A DNA stretch of 6,017 nucleotides from an uncultured bacterium (lineage in GTDB: Bacteria > Krumholzibacteriota > Krumholzibacteriia > LZORAL124-64-63): assembly GCA_903847545.1 (NCBI GenBank), contig CAINDZ010000445.1, positions 1-6,017 of the forward strand. Reading direction: 5' to 3'. The notes beneath the pieces are model-generated. The model worked only from the letters and a program-made list of their open reading frames with translations. It had not been told where the DNA came from and ran no database searches. Position numbers and translations under genes: made by a program. Below, piece by piece: positions 1 through 6,017 of the stretch (position 1 is its first letter; the number at the start of each line of letters is the position of its first letter).

Positions 1-1128
1 GCCGCCCTGGCCCGGGGGGGCGAAGGCCATGCTGCCGACGTTCCAGGTGATGTTCACGCCGGCCATGCCCACCGTGTAGATGGCGAACGCGAGGTAGACC
101 AGGGGCAGGGCGTGGCCGGCGCCGGCGACGCCGGCGGCGTCCAGCGCGACGGGGTAGAAGGCGAGCGTGAAGAAGGCGACCGCGCTCAGGCGGATGGCGT
201 GGTAGCGGTCCATGACGCGGCCCATCACCGGGCCCAGGAGAGCGACGCCGATCTGGCCGATGAGGACGCGGGCGGTGGAGATCTCGTGGTAGCTCAGCTT
301 GAGTTGCTCGGTCAGGAAGACGGGGACGACCGGGCTCAGGCACATGAAGGCGGCGCCGTAGGTCATGAAGTTGATCTCGAACCAGTTGAAGGCGCGGTCC
401 TCGCGGTAGATGCGCATGGCGTCGGCGAAGGGGCGGGCCAGGCCGCGCCAGATGCGGCCGGGCAGGAACGGGCCGACTGCGCGGTAGGGCAGCGGGAAGG
501 GGACGCGCAGGCGGAACGGCGTGGGGTCGGGGGCGGCGCCCTCGGGGACGGGGGCGCGCGAGAGCAGGAACAGGTAGAGGAAGCCGCACACGCCGAGCGT
601 CGCGTAGACGTAGCGGAAGAGGCCGGGGTCGCGGTCGAGGATCCAGCCGAGGCCCAGGCTGGCGACGACCGCGACGCTGTTCTGGATGCCGGTGGCCCAG
701 CCGAAGTAGCGGCCGCGCAGGGTGGGGCGGAAGTTCTGCTCGAAGATGTTGTTCTGCGCCGGGTAGACCATCGCCGCGAAGAAGTAGACCACCGCCAGCA
801 GCAGCGACATCTGCACGGCCGTCTGCACCAGCAGCGTCAGCACCATCACCAGGCGGCCCATGATGCCGGCCCACACCAGGTATGTGCGGCGGCCGCCGCG
901 CGTGGCCAGCAGGTGGCCCCAGTAGAGCGCCAGGAACATGCCGAGGTTGTCGAGCATGGCCGACAGCGTGATCAGGCCGGTCGACGCGTGCAGGCTCTTG
1001 GCCAGGACGTAGGGGATCAGGAGATAGCCTGCCCACCACAGCCCCTGCAGGACCGCGGCGGGCAGAAACAGGCGCAGCGTGGCGCGCTCGAGCGGCGTGG
1101 GCGGGATGGAGCCGCCGCGCCAGCTCAC
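1..1128 (-). CDS. MFS transporter, C-terminus cut off by the window edge
   Basis: Membrane transporter of the major facilitator superfamily; substrate not recognisable. The minus strand reads 376 codons from a GTG at 1126-1128 to the left edge with no stop, so the C-terminus is missing. By eye about ten hydrophobic segments are present, at roughly residues 19-42, 52-72, 84-104, 106-126, 146-164, 174-190, 250-272, 284-304, 312-333 and 340-362, with a long polar loop at about 191-245 between the two halves. The loop after helix 2 has an MFS motif A shape (GHLLATRGGRR, residues 71-81), but its usual Asp is Ala. A loop after helix 4 reads RPTLRGRYFGW (134-144). The second half has a motif A-like GRVMDRYHAIR (303-313). 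The GTG start shares the sequence GTGA with the stop of the upstream PBP gene and has no clear Shine-Dalgarno of its own, which suggests translational coupling in one operon. A sugar, drug or muropeptide substrate cannot be told apart. Confidence 0.88.
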   Translation of the reverse strand, partial: MSWRGGSIPPTPLERATLRLFLPAAVLQGLWWAGYLLIPYVLAKSLHASTGLITLSAMLDNLGMFLALYWGHLLATRGGRRTYLVWAGIMGRLVMVLTLLVQTAVQMSLLLAVVYFFAAMVYPAQNNIFEQNFRPTLRGRYFGWATGIQNSVAVVASLGLGWILDRDPGLFRYVYATLGVCGFLYLFLLSRAPVPEGAAPDPTPFRLRVPFPLPYRAVGPFLPGRIWRGLARPFADAMRIYREDRAFNWFEINFMTYGAAFMCLSPVVPVFLTEQLKLSYHEISTARVLIGQIGVALLGPVMGRVMDRYHAIRLSAVAFFTLAFYPVALDAAGVAGAGHALPLVYLAFAIYTVGMAGVNITWNVGSMAFAPPGQGG

Positions 1129-4100
1129 TGCGGGGCCGGCGTGCCGGGCGGCAGCGAATCCGTCGGCGCCATCTCCGTCGGCGCCAGCTCCGACGGCACC
1201 AGCTGGGGCACGGTCTCGCGCACGACCGACGACGAGTCCTCGTCGGCGGGGGCCGGCACCGGCACCGGGATGGGCGCGGTCGGCGACGGCGCCAGCACCA
1301 GTTGCTCGAGCTCGGGCTCGAGCATGCCCAGGATGGCCACCGGCAGCGAGCTGGTGAAGCCGTAGTGGTCGGCCTGCTCGCCGGGCACGTACGCCGTCAG
1401 CACGCCGTAGAAGCGGTCGCCGATCAGGAAGGCGAACGTCGAGGTGCGGTTGATTGCCGTCGAGCTGATCTCGTTGCCGCGCGAGTCGTACGACGTCGAG
1501 CGGTTGTCGCCGGTGCCGGTCTTGCCGCCCACGGGGATGGGCGTGCCGTCGGGGGCCTTGAAGGCGCCCTTCAGGCGCACCGCGGTGCCGCCCTCGACGA
1601 TGCCGATGAGCTCGGGGCGGATGGCGCGCGCGATCTCGGGGCGCAGCACGCGCTCGCCGGTCGACGGCGCGCGGACCAGGCGCGTCTCGTAGGGCGTGCC
1701 GGCGCCGAAGGTCATGCTCTCGATGCGCGTGGCCGGGTAGCGGACGCCGCCGTTGACGATGATGCCGACGAGTTCGGCCAGCGCCGCGGGGCGATCGGCC
1801 GAGCTGCCGATGGACGTCGCGTACGACGGGACCAGCGACTCGAACGGGTAGCCGAGGCGCTTCCACCGCGCGTGGATGGCGGTGAAGGCGTCGACTTCCA
1901 TCAGCGACTGGATGCGGAAGTCCTGGCGCTGCTTGTGGCGCACCGTGAAGAGCCACGAGTAGGCGTCCTGGCGCTCCTGGGCGCTGGCCTTGACGGCGTC
2001 GGTCCGCGAGGCGTCGGGATGGGCGCGCCGGTAGCCGACCAGCCACAGCTCGAGCGGGTGCACGCGGCAGATGTAGGCGCGGTCGGCCAGCGACCACTTG
2101 TCGGCGCCGTAGCGGTCGTAGAGGTCCTCGAGCGCACTGTCGGACAGCCGCGAGCCCGGCAGGTGCGAGCGCATGAACTCGACGAACTCCTCCTTGCCGG
2201 CGTCGGGCTCGACGGTGCGGTGCACCACGGCCAGCTTGGCCGGCGAGCGCGCCATGTTGTCGAGCAGCACGTCGAGCGCCTCGTCGCCGGTCACGTCCTT
2301 GTACTTCTTCCAGAACTTGTTCAGGAAGACCTGGCCTTCCTTGTCGGCGAAGCGCTGCAGGTACTCCAGGCGGCGCGGGTCGTCCTTGTCGGCCAGCAGC
2401 TCGGGCAGGTTCTCGTGGCGCGCCAGCTCGTAGCGCACGATGTCGCGCATCATCCGGATGAAGACCAGGTTCACCGAGCGGCGCAGGGCCTCGCGCACCG
2501 TCAGCACCTTGCCGTTGTCCGAGGGCTCGAAGTTCGCGAAGCGGTGCACGCCGCCGCCGGTGAAGAACGACTCGTCCGGGCTGGCCGAGTAGGGGCGGTT
2601 CAGCGCCGCGTCCAGGACCGCGGCCAGCGACGTGTCGTTGCCGGCCGAGAAGTAGTCGACGGCCCAGCGCGTCAGCTTGTCCGAGGGAGCCACCTCGACG
2701 GCGCGCAGCGAGTCGCGGTTGGACAGCCTGGCCTGCAGTTCGGCGACGCACTCCAGGTAGGTGACCAGCGTGCGCAGCTTGGCGGTCGAGCCCAGCTCGA
2801 GCTTGACGCCCTCGTTGATGTTCAGCGGCTGGTTGTAGTTGTCCACCTGCACGCGCATCAGGTCGGCGTCACCGACGTGCTCGTACAGCGTGAAGCTGTA
2901 GATGACCTTGCGCGGGTCGCCGCGCTCGAGCAGGCGGAAGCCGCGCAGGCCGTGCTGGTCCAGGAACGCCGGGTCGCCCATGCGCGACAGCACCTTGGTC
3001 ACGCCCTCCTGGGCCTTGCGGTCCAGCGTGGTGTGCACGGTCAGGTCCAGGCGGTCGAGGTCGTACAGCTGCGGCACGTCGAACATCGTCAGCAGGCGCG
3101 GCCGCACCGCGTTGGCCGACTTGCGCTCGATGTAGTCGGTGTGGTGCTTGCCCGGGTCGGTCGGCTTCAGGACCAGCTTCTGGGCCAGCGCCGCCTTCAT
3201 CAGCTCCTCGGGAATGACCTTCTCGCGCCCGAGCACCGTCAGGTAGTCGTTGGTGCGGTTCTCGAGCGCGTCGCGCTTGGGGTCCAGGTAGTAGGCGGGC
3301 CGGCGCTGGGCCAGCAGCAGGCTGACCACCTGCTTGTAGGCCATGGCGCGCGCCTTCAGGTTCGGCTGGCCGCCCTCCGCGGGGGCCAGCAGGCGGTTGA
3401 CCTCGTCGAAGTCGACGCCGTACCACGCCTCGAGGCCGTCGCCCACGCCGATGACCTCGCCGTGGCCCCGCACCGCGCCCAGCGGCAGCGAGTTGATGTA
3501 CTCGGTGACGATGCGCTGGCGCGACTCCATCGTCTCCTCGCCGTGCAGGTACGCGCGCAGCGACGCGGAGGCGACCTGGCGAAACTTCTCGCTGGGCGAC
3601 GAGGTGCGGCCCTCGTCCGAGTGGCGGTACTTTTCCATCTGCGTGGCGAGCGTGCTGCCGCCGGTCACGCGCTTCTCGGGGTCGAGCTGGTGGATGCCCA
3701 GCTGCAGGATCGAGCGCGCCAGCCGGTCCCACTCGACGGCCGGGTTGCGGTACGGGTAGTTGGGGTCGAGCAGCTCGCGGTTCTCGATGAACAGCAGCGA
3801 CTGCACGGTCAGGTCGGGCAGCGACTGGAAATTGGGGTACGTGCGCACGGGACGGCGCGCATCATACATGGGCTCGTTGTCGCCGGCGATCAGCACCAGT
3901 CCGGCGCGCGTCTTCTCCCAGTAGGTGGGGAACAGCCCGCGATCGGCGACCTCGAGCATGCGCTTGGACCAGCGCGCCTGCGCGTCGACCTTGTAGCCGC
4001 GCGCGGTGGCCCGCTCGGTGAACTCGGGGATGCGCACGTAGCCGTGCCGCACGTCGTAGGGTCCGGCCTCGGGGAAGTGGATGTCCTGGCTCGGGCCGGG

Positions 4101-4283
4101 CTCGACGTCCCAGGTCATCTCCTGCGCCAGCCGGCTGATGTGGCGGGCCTGCTCGCGCGAGGTCTTCATCTCGCGGGCGACGAAGATGACCGAGGCGATC
4201 ACCGACAGGAAGGCGACGCCGATGACAAGGCGTCCGATGAGGCCCGGCCTCCAATCGAGGCGGGCGCGCGGCAGGCTGACCAC
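1125..4283 (-). CDS. Divergent class A-like penicillin-binding protein (GT51-like plus transpeptidase)
   Basis: Predicted inner-membrane, periplasm-facing peptidoglycan synthase of 1052 residues. In order: a short cytoplasmic N-terminus; one membrane anchor (about 14-35); a linker of about 110 residues; a GT51-like domain (about 155-310); a penicillin-binding transpeptidase domain (about 415-985); and a Pro/Thr-rich tail (about 995-1052). Transpeptidase motifs are intact: STAK with nucleophile Ser499 and Lys502, SVN at 603-605, and KTG at 921-923. The GT51-like part keeps the first Glu (E167) and GGST (208-211) with Gln215 and Lys218. However, the first motif reads ENRELLDP instead of EDxxFxxH, and the RKxxE motif reads EKFRQ (232-236), putting Gln236 where the second catalytic Glu is expected. 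About 318 residues separate SVN from KTG, far more than in E. coli PBP1b (about 126). The start is GTG at 4281-4283 behind a good Shine-Dalgarno. It is divergent from mtgA and overlaps the downstream MFS gene by 4 bases. The PBP identity is firm; glycosyltransferase activity is doubtful. Confidence 0.93.
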   Translation of the reverse strand: MVSLPRARLDWRPGLIGRLVIGVAFLSVIASVIFVAREMKTSREQARHISRLAQEMTWDVEPGPSQDIHFPEAGPYDVRHGYVRIPEFTERATARGYKVDAQARWSKRMLEVADRGLFPTYWEKTRAGLVLIAGDNEPMYDARRPVRTYPNFQSLPDLTVQSLLFIENRELLDPNYPYRNPAVEWDRLARSILQLGIHQLDPEKRVTGGSTLATQMEKYRHSDEGRTSSPSEKFRQVASASLRAYLHGEETMESRQRIVTEYINSLPLGAVRGHGEVIGVGDGLEAWYGVDFDEVNRLLAPAEGGQPNLKARAMAYKQVVSLLLAQRRPAYYLDPKRDALENRTNDYLTVLGREKVIPEELMKAALAQKLVLKPTDPGKHHTDYIERKSANAVRPRLLTMFDVPQLYDLDRLDLTVHTTLDRKAQEGVTKVLSRMGDPAFLDQHGLRGFRLLERGDPRKVIYSFTLYEHVGDADLMRVQVDNYNQPLNINEGVKLELGSTAKLRTLVTYLECVAELQARLSNRDSLRAVEVAPSDKLTRWAVDYFSAGNDTSLAAVLDAALNRPYSASPDESFFTGGGVHRFANFEPSDNGKVLTVREALRRSVNLVFIRMMRDIVRYELARHENLPELLADKDDPRRLEYLQRFADKEGQVFLNKFWKKYKDVTGDEALDVLLDNMARSPAKLAVVHRTVEPDAGKEEFVEFMRSHLPGSRLSDSALEDLYDRYGADKWSLADRAYICRVHPLELWLVGYRRAHPDASRTDAVKASAQERQDAYSWLFTVRHKQRQDFRIQSLMEVDAFTAIHARWKRLGYPFESLVPSYATSIGSSADRPAALAELVGIIVNGGVRYPATRIESMTFGAGTPYETRLVRAPSTGERVLRPEIARAIRPELIGIVEGGTAVRLKGAFKAPDGTPIPVGGKTGTGDNRSTSYDSRGNEISSTAINRTSTFAFLIGDRFYGVLTAYVPGEQADHYGFTSSLPVAILGMLEPELEQLVLAPSPTAPIPVPVPAPADEDSSSVVRETVPQLVPSELAPTEMAPTDSLPPGTPAPQ
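1158..1202 (-). repeat. Three tandem 15-base units encoding a 5-residue repeat in the PBP tail
   Basis: Three in-frame 15-base units encode LVPSE, LAPTE and MAPTD (residues 1028-1042) near the C-terminus of the PBP. The two left-hand units share the exact 13-mer TCCGTCGGCGCCA on the plus strand (1159-1171 and 1174-1186). The third is a degenerate copy (1189-1201). The period matches the codon frame, so unit number could vary without breaking the protein. The surrounding tail is also rich in Pro, Thr, Ala and acidic residues and is probably an unstructured periplasmic extension. Confidence 0.8.
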
Positions 4284-4287
4284 GGAG

Positions 4288-4296
4288 CTCCTCTCC
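4288..4296 (-). promoter_or_regulatory. Ribosome binding site of the PBP gene
   Basis: The minus strand reads GGAGAGGAG, then four bases (CTCC), then the GTG at 4281-4283. This purine-rich match to the anti-Shine-Dalgarno supports the GTG start over any internal start. No ATG lies between here and the membrane anchor. The GGAG and the following CTCC also form a short palindrome (GGAGCTCC). Confidence 0.75.
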
Positions 4297-4303
4297 AGGG
4301 TGG

Positions 4304-4325
4304 GCCGGAAACGTTGTATTCCGGC
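4304..4325. repeat. Inverted repeat in the divergent intergenic region (PBP leader)
   Basis: Perfect 7-base arms GCCGGAA (4304-4310) and TTCCGGC (4319-4325) flank an 8-base spacer, ACGTTGTA. If the minus-strand promoter at 4342-4371 is right, this lies in the 5' leader of the PBP mRNA, just upstream of its Shine-Dalgarno, and could form a hairpin. It could equally be an operator for a dimeric DNA-binding protein. A second overlapping pair, CGTTGT (4312-4317) and ACAACG (4335-4340), would compete with it. Function is inference only. Confidence 0.5.
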
Positions 4326-4341
4326 GCCGATCCAACAACGG

Positions 4342-4371
4342 AGTATACTGCGTTCGCGTCAAGAGTGTTAA
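4342..4371 (-). promoter_or_regulatory. Putative sigma70-type promoter for the PBP-MFS operon
   Basis: On the minus strand TTAACA (4366-4371, five of six matches to TTGACA) is followed after 18 bases by TATACT (4342-4347, five of six matches to TATAAT). Transcription would begin near 4335, leaving a leader of about 50 bases before the GTG. This is the best promoter match in the intergenic region and points at the PBP gene and its coupled transporter. It was found by eye, and the spacing is at the long end of the usual range. Confidence 0.55.
4344..4349 (+). promoter_or_regulatory. Putative -10 element for mtgA
   Basis: TATACT lies 43 bases before the mtgA ATG. It is part of the perfect palindrome AGTATACT (4342-4349), so the same bases can serve as a -10 on either strand. 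No good -35 sits 16-18 bases upstream on this strand: the region 4320-4327 is G/C-rich and unlike TTGACA. The mtgA promoter is therefore predicted to be weaker or activator-dependent, or to lie elsewhere. Confidence 0.35.
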
Positions 4372-4382
4372 CGTCGATCGGC

Positions 4383-4389
4383 AGGAAGG
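4383..4389 (+). promoter_or_regulatory. mtgA: Ribosome binding site of mtgA
   Basis: AGGAAGG ends three bases before the ATG at 4393, with its AGGA core six bases away. This is a good Shine-Dalgarno and fixes the start. The resulting N-terminus is a short basic cytoplasmic tail followed by a membrane anchor, as expected for the family. Confidence 0.75.
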
Positions 4390-4392
4390 CCC

Positions 4393-5154
4393 ATGGAATC
4401 GACTCCCGACACCCCGACTGTAGGCCGGACCCGCGGGGGGCGGCTGCGCCGCCTGTGGCGGGTCGCCTGGCGCCTGGCGCTGGCGGTCGTGGCCGGGTCG
4501 GTGCTGGCGGTGGCCGTCTTCCGGTTCGTGCCGCCGCCGGTGTCCGGGGTGATGGTCGAGCGGGCGGTCGAGGCCCGGCTGCACGGCCGGCCGTTCCGCC
4601 TGGACTACCGGTGGGCGCCGCGGCGGGACATCGCCCCGTCCCTGCCGCTGGCGGTGATCGCCGCCGAGGACCAGCGCTTCTTCCTGCACGACGGCTGGGA
4701 CCGCGAGGCCATCCGCGACGCGCTGGCCGACGCCGAGCGGGGGCGGCGCCTGCGGGGCGCCTCGACCATCAGCCAGCAGACGGCCAAGAACCTGTTCCTG
4801 TGGTCGGGCCGCAGCTGGGTGCGCAAGGGGCTCGAGACGTGGTACACGTTCTGGATCGAGCTGCTTTGGCCGAAGGAGCGTATCCTGGAGGTCTACCTGA
4901 ACATCGCCGAGTGGGACGACGGCGTGTTCGGGGCGCAGGCCGCCTGCCGCAAGCACTTCGGCCAGGAGGCGGGCAGCCTCGACCGGGGGCGGGCGGCCCG
5001 CTTGGCGGCCGTGCTGCCGAACCCGCACCGGATGGACGCCGGCCGGCCGTCGGACTACGTGATGCGCCGGCAGGGCGAGATCCTGGCCCAGATGAACCAC
5101 CTCGAGGGCTCGCCGTACGCGGCGCCCCTTGACCACTGGCGCGGCCGCCGCTGA
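4393..5154 (+). CDS. mtgA: Monofunctional biosynthetic peptidoglycan transglycosylase (MtgA)
   Basis: Polymerises lipid II into glycan strands at the outer face of the inner membrane; a GT51 enzyme without a transpeptidase domain. The 253 residues are close to the usual family length (about 240). A basic N-terminus rich in Arg is followed by one membrane anchor (about 24-44), then the GT51 domain from about residue 78 to the end. The core motifs are present: AAEDQRFFLHDGWD (90-103) with catalytic Glu92 and Asp93; RGASTISQQTAKNLF (121-135); RKGLE (144-148) with the second catalytic Glu148; and KERILEVYLNIAEW (161-174). The ATG at 4393 has a good Shine-Dalgarno, and the gene ends in TGA at 5152-5154. 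It is divergent from a large PBP whose own GT51-like domain looks degenerate, so MtgA may supply the polymerase activity. An MFS gene follows after 28 bases with no terminator between them. The family assignment is very secure. Confidence 0.97.
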   Translation: MESTPDTPTVGRTRGGRLRRLWRVAWRLALAVVAGSVLAVAVFRFVPPPVSGVMVERAVEARLHGRPFRLDYRWAPRRDIAPSLPLAVIAAEDQRFFLHDGWDREAIRDALADAERGRRLRGASTISQQTAKNLFLWSGRSWVRKGLETWYTFWIELLWPKERILEVYLNIAEWDDGVFGAQAACRKHFGQEAGSLDRGRAARLAAVLPNPHRMDAGRPSDYVMRRQGEILAQMNHLEGSPYAAPLDHWRGRR

Positions 5155-5172
5155 GCCGCCGTCGCCTCGACC

Positions 5173-5177
5173 GGGGA
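5173..5177 (+). promoter_or_regulatory. Ribosome binding site deciding the GTG start of the right-hand MFS gene
   Basis: GGGGA is followed by five bases and then GTG at 5183-5185. No ATG or other plausible start lies in frame between the mtgA stop and this GTG. The predicted first transmembrane helix begins about ten residues later, as expected for an MFS protein. Confidence 0.5.
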
Positions 5178-5182
5178 CCATC

Positions 5183-6017
5183 GTGCGTGCGTACCTGACC
5201 CTGCCGCGGGCCGTCCACATCCTCTGTCTCGGCATCCTGGTCAACCGGGCCGGGACCCTGCTGCTGCCGTTCCTGACGCTGTACCTGCGGGGGCGCCTGG
5301 GCCTGGACATCGAATCGGCGACGCGCACCATGGCCGCCTACGGCGCCGGGGCGCTGGTGGCCGCCGTCGTGGGCGGGCACCTGGCCGACCGCTTCGGGCG
5401 CAAGCGCGTGATGATCGGCAGCCTGCTCGGCGGCGCCGCCATCCTGTGGGTGTTCCCGCTGCTGAACGCGCCGTGGCAGGTGGCCGCCGGCCTGTTCGTG
5501 TTCGCGCTGGTCGGCGAGATGTACCGCCCGGCCACGCAGGCGCTGATCGCCGACCTGGTCGAGCCCGAGCGCCGGCCGCAGGCCTACGCCATGGTGTACG
5601 TGGCCATCAACGTGGGCTTCACGATCGCGCCCATCGTGGGCGGGCTGCTGGCGGCGACGCACTTCCGCTGGCTGTGCCGCGTCGATGCGCTGACGTCGGC
5701 GGCGTTCGCGCTGATCATGGCCTTCCTGGGGCACGAGAAGCGCCGGCCCGGCGACGGCGGTGCGGAGGCGGAGCAGGTGGGCTGGCAGCGCGCGCTGGGC
5801 GTCATCGCGCGCGACCGCACGATGCTGGCGTTCTGCGCCGCCACGCTGCTGATCGGCCTGTCGTTCATGCAGGTGGCCTCGACGTTCCCGCTGTACCTGG
5901 AGCAGCTGGGCATCGGCGCGCGCGACTACGGGCGCATCCTGGCGGTGAACGGGCTGATGATCGCCTTCCTGCAGATGCCGTTCTCGACGCTGGCCGCGCG
6001 CTGGCGGCGCGACTGGA
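5183..6017 (+). CDS. MFS transporter (drug/H+ antiporter-like), C-terminus cut off by the window edge
   Basis: Major facilitator superfamily transporter; 278 codons are visible with no stop before the right edge, covering helices 1-6, the central loop and roughly helices 7-8. Hydrophobic segments fall at about residues 10-34, 48-66, 76-94, 98-116, 136-158, 166-184, 213-236 and 250-272. A canonical motif A, GGHLADRFGRKR (64-75), lies between helices 2 and 3. Helix 5 carries a motif C-like GFTIAPIVGG (145-154), typical of 12-helix proton-driven exporters. An N-terminal NRAGTLLLPFLTLYL (21-35) also fits multidrug-type MFS proteins. The start is GTG at 5183 behind GGGGA. The gene probably belongs to the mtgA operon, with a 28-base gap. 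It is not similar by eye to the MFS gene at the left edge beyond general family features. The substrate is unknown; an export role is inferred from motif C. Confidence 0.9.
   Translation, partial: MRAYLTLPRAVHILCLGILVNRAGTLLLPFLTLYLRGRLGLDIESATRTMAAYGAGALVAAVVGGHLADRFGRKRVMIGSLLGGAAILWVFPLLNAPWQVAAGLFVFALVGEMYRPATQALIADLVEPERRPQAYAMVYVAINVGFTIAPIVGGLLAATHFRWLCRVDALTSAAFALIMAFLGHEKRRPGDGGAEAEQVGWQRALGVIARDRTMLAFCAATLLIGLSFMQVASTFPLYLEQLGIGARDYGRILAVNGLMIAFLQMPFSTLAARWRRDW

Noticed and set aside
1303..1324. Inverted repeat TGCTCGAG / CTCGAGCA with a 6-base spacer, considered as a terminator or recombination site
   Set aside because: It lies inside the PBP coding sequence, encodes part of the MLEPELEQL segment through repeated Glu-Leu codons, and has no following T-run.
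112..1365. A 417-codon open frame on the plus strand opposite the left MFS gene
   Set aside because: The product is a low-complexity Gly/Ala/Asp/Gln/Glu-rich sequence. The opposite strand encodes a coherent multi-helix MFS protein, so this is a shadow frame.
4284..4392. Possible small gene, tRNA or riboswitch in the divergent intergenic region
   Set aside because: It is only about 109 bases long and filled by promoter-like elements and two ribosome binding sites, with no cloverleaf or known riboswitch core visible.
1302..5132. A 1276-codon open frame on the plus strand running across the PBP gene, the intergenic region and most of mtgA
   Set aside because: It is antisense to a gene with clear PBP motifs and out of frame with mtgA. 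Its product is dominated by Ala, Arg, Gly, Val, Gln and His with no domain signature, as expected for a frame kept open by high GC content.
5155..5182. The gap between mtgA and the right MFS gene, examined for a terminator
   Set aside because: It has no stem followed by a T-run. It is too short and instead holds a Shine-Dalgarno, which supports co-transcription.
3862..5331. A 489-codon open frame on the minus strand across mtgA and the start of the PBP gene
   Set aside because: It is Pro/Arg/Gly-rich and domain-free, and it overlaps the well-supported mtgA and PBP reading frames. It is a GC-driven shadow.
4769..5734. A 321-codon open frame on the minus strand opposite mtgA and the right MFS gene
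   Set aside because: It is low-complexity and rich in Arg, Gln and His, with no recognisable motif, opposite strong MtgA and MFS motifs.

Overview
This is a very GC-rich window from a Gram-negative (diderm) bacterium. The evidence for that is a clear monofunctional peptidoglycan glycosyltransferase of the MtgA type, a family known mainly from diderms, together with strong G/C bias at third codon positions, three GTG starts among four genes and tight gene packing. The sequence alone does not fix the phylum.

The layout is nearly symmetrical around a central divergent intergenic region of about 109 bases (4284-4392). Leftward, on the minus strand, a 1052-residue membrane-anchored penicillin-binding protein (1125-4283) is followed, with a 4-base stop/start overlap, by a major facilitator superfamily (MFS) transporter. 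That transporter runs off the left edge (1-1128). Rightward, on the plus strand, mtgA (4393-5154) is followed after 28 bases by a second, unrelated-looking MFS transporter that runs off the right edge (5183-6017). Each arm is therefore a GT51-type cell-wall gene followed by an MFS gene.

The two cell-wall genes look complementary. MtgA keeps the glycosyltransferase motifs, including both catalytic glutamates, and would polymerise lipid II into glycan strands. The large PBP has intact transpeptidase motifs (STAK, SVN, KTG), but its GT51-like domain departs from the catalytic consensus at several positions: the second catalytic Glu reads as Gln, and the Asp of the first motif reads as Asn. It also carries a long insertion between its SxN and KTG motifs. 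A working hypothesis is that MtgA supplies strand polymerisation near a PBP that mainly cross-links. The intergenic region contains a palindromic AGTATACT that can act as a -10 element on both strands, a good -35 for the PBP direction, and an inverted repeat in the PBP leader.

The only stretch without a gene is this intergenic region. No RNA genes, mobile elements, CRISPR arrays or convincing intrinsic terminators were seen.
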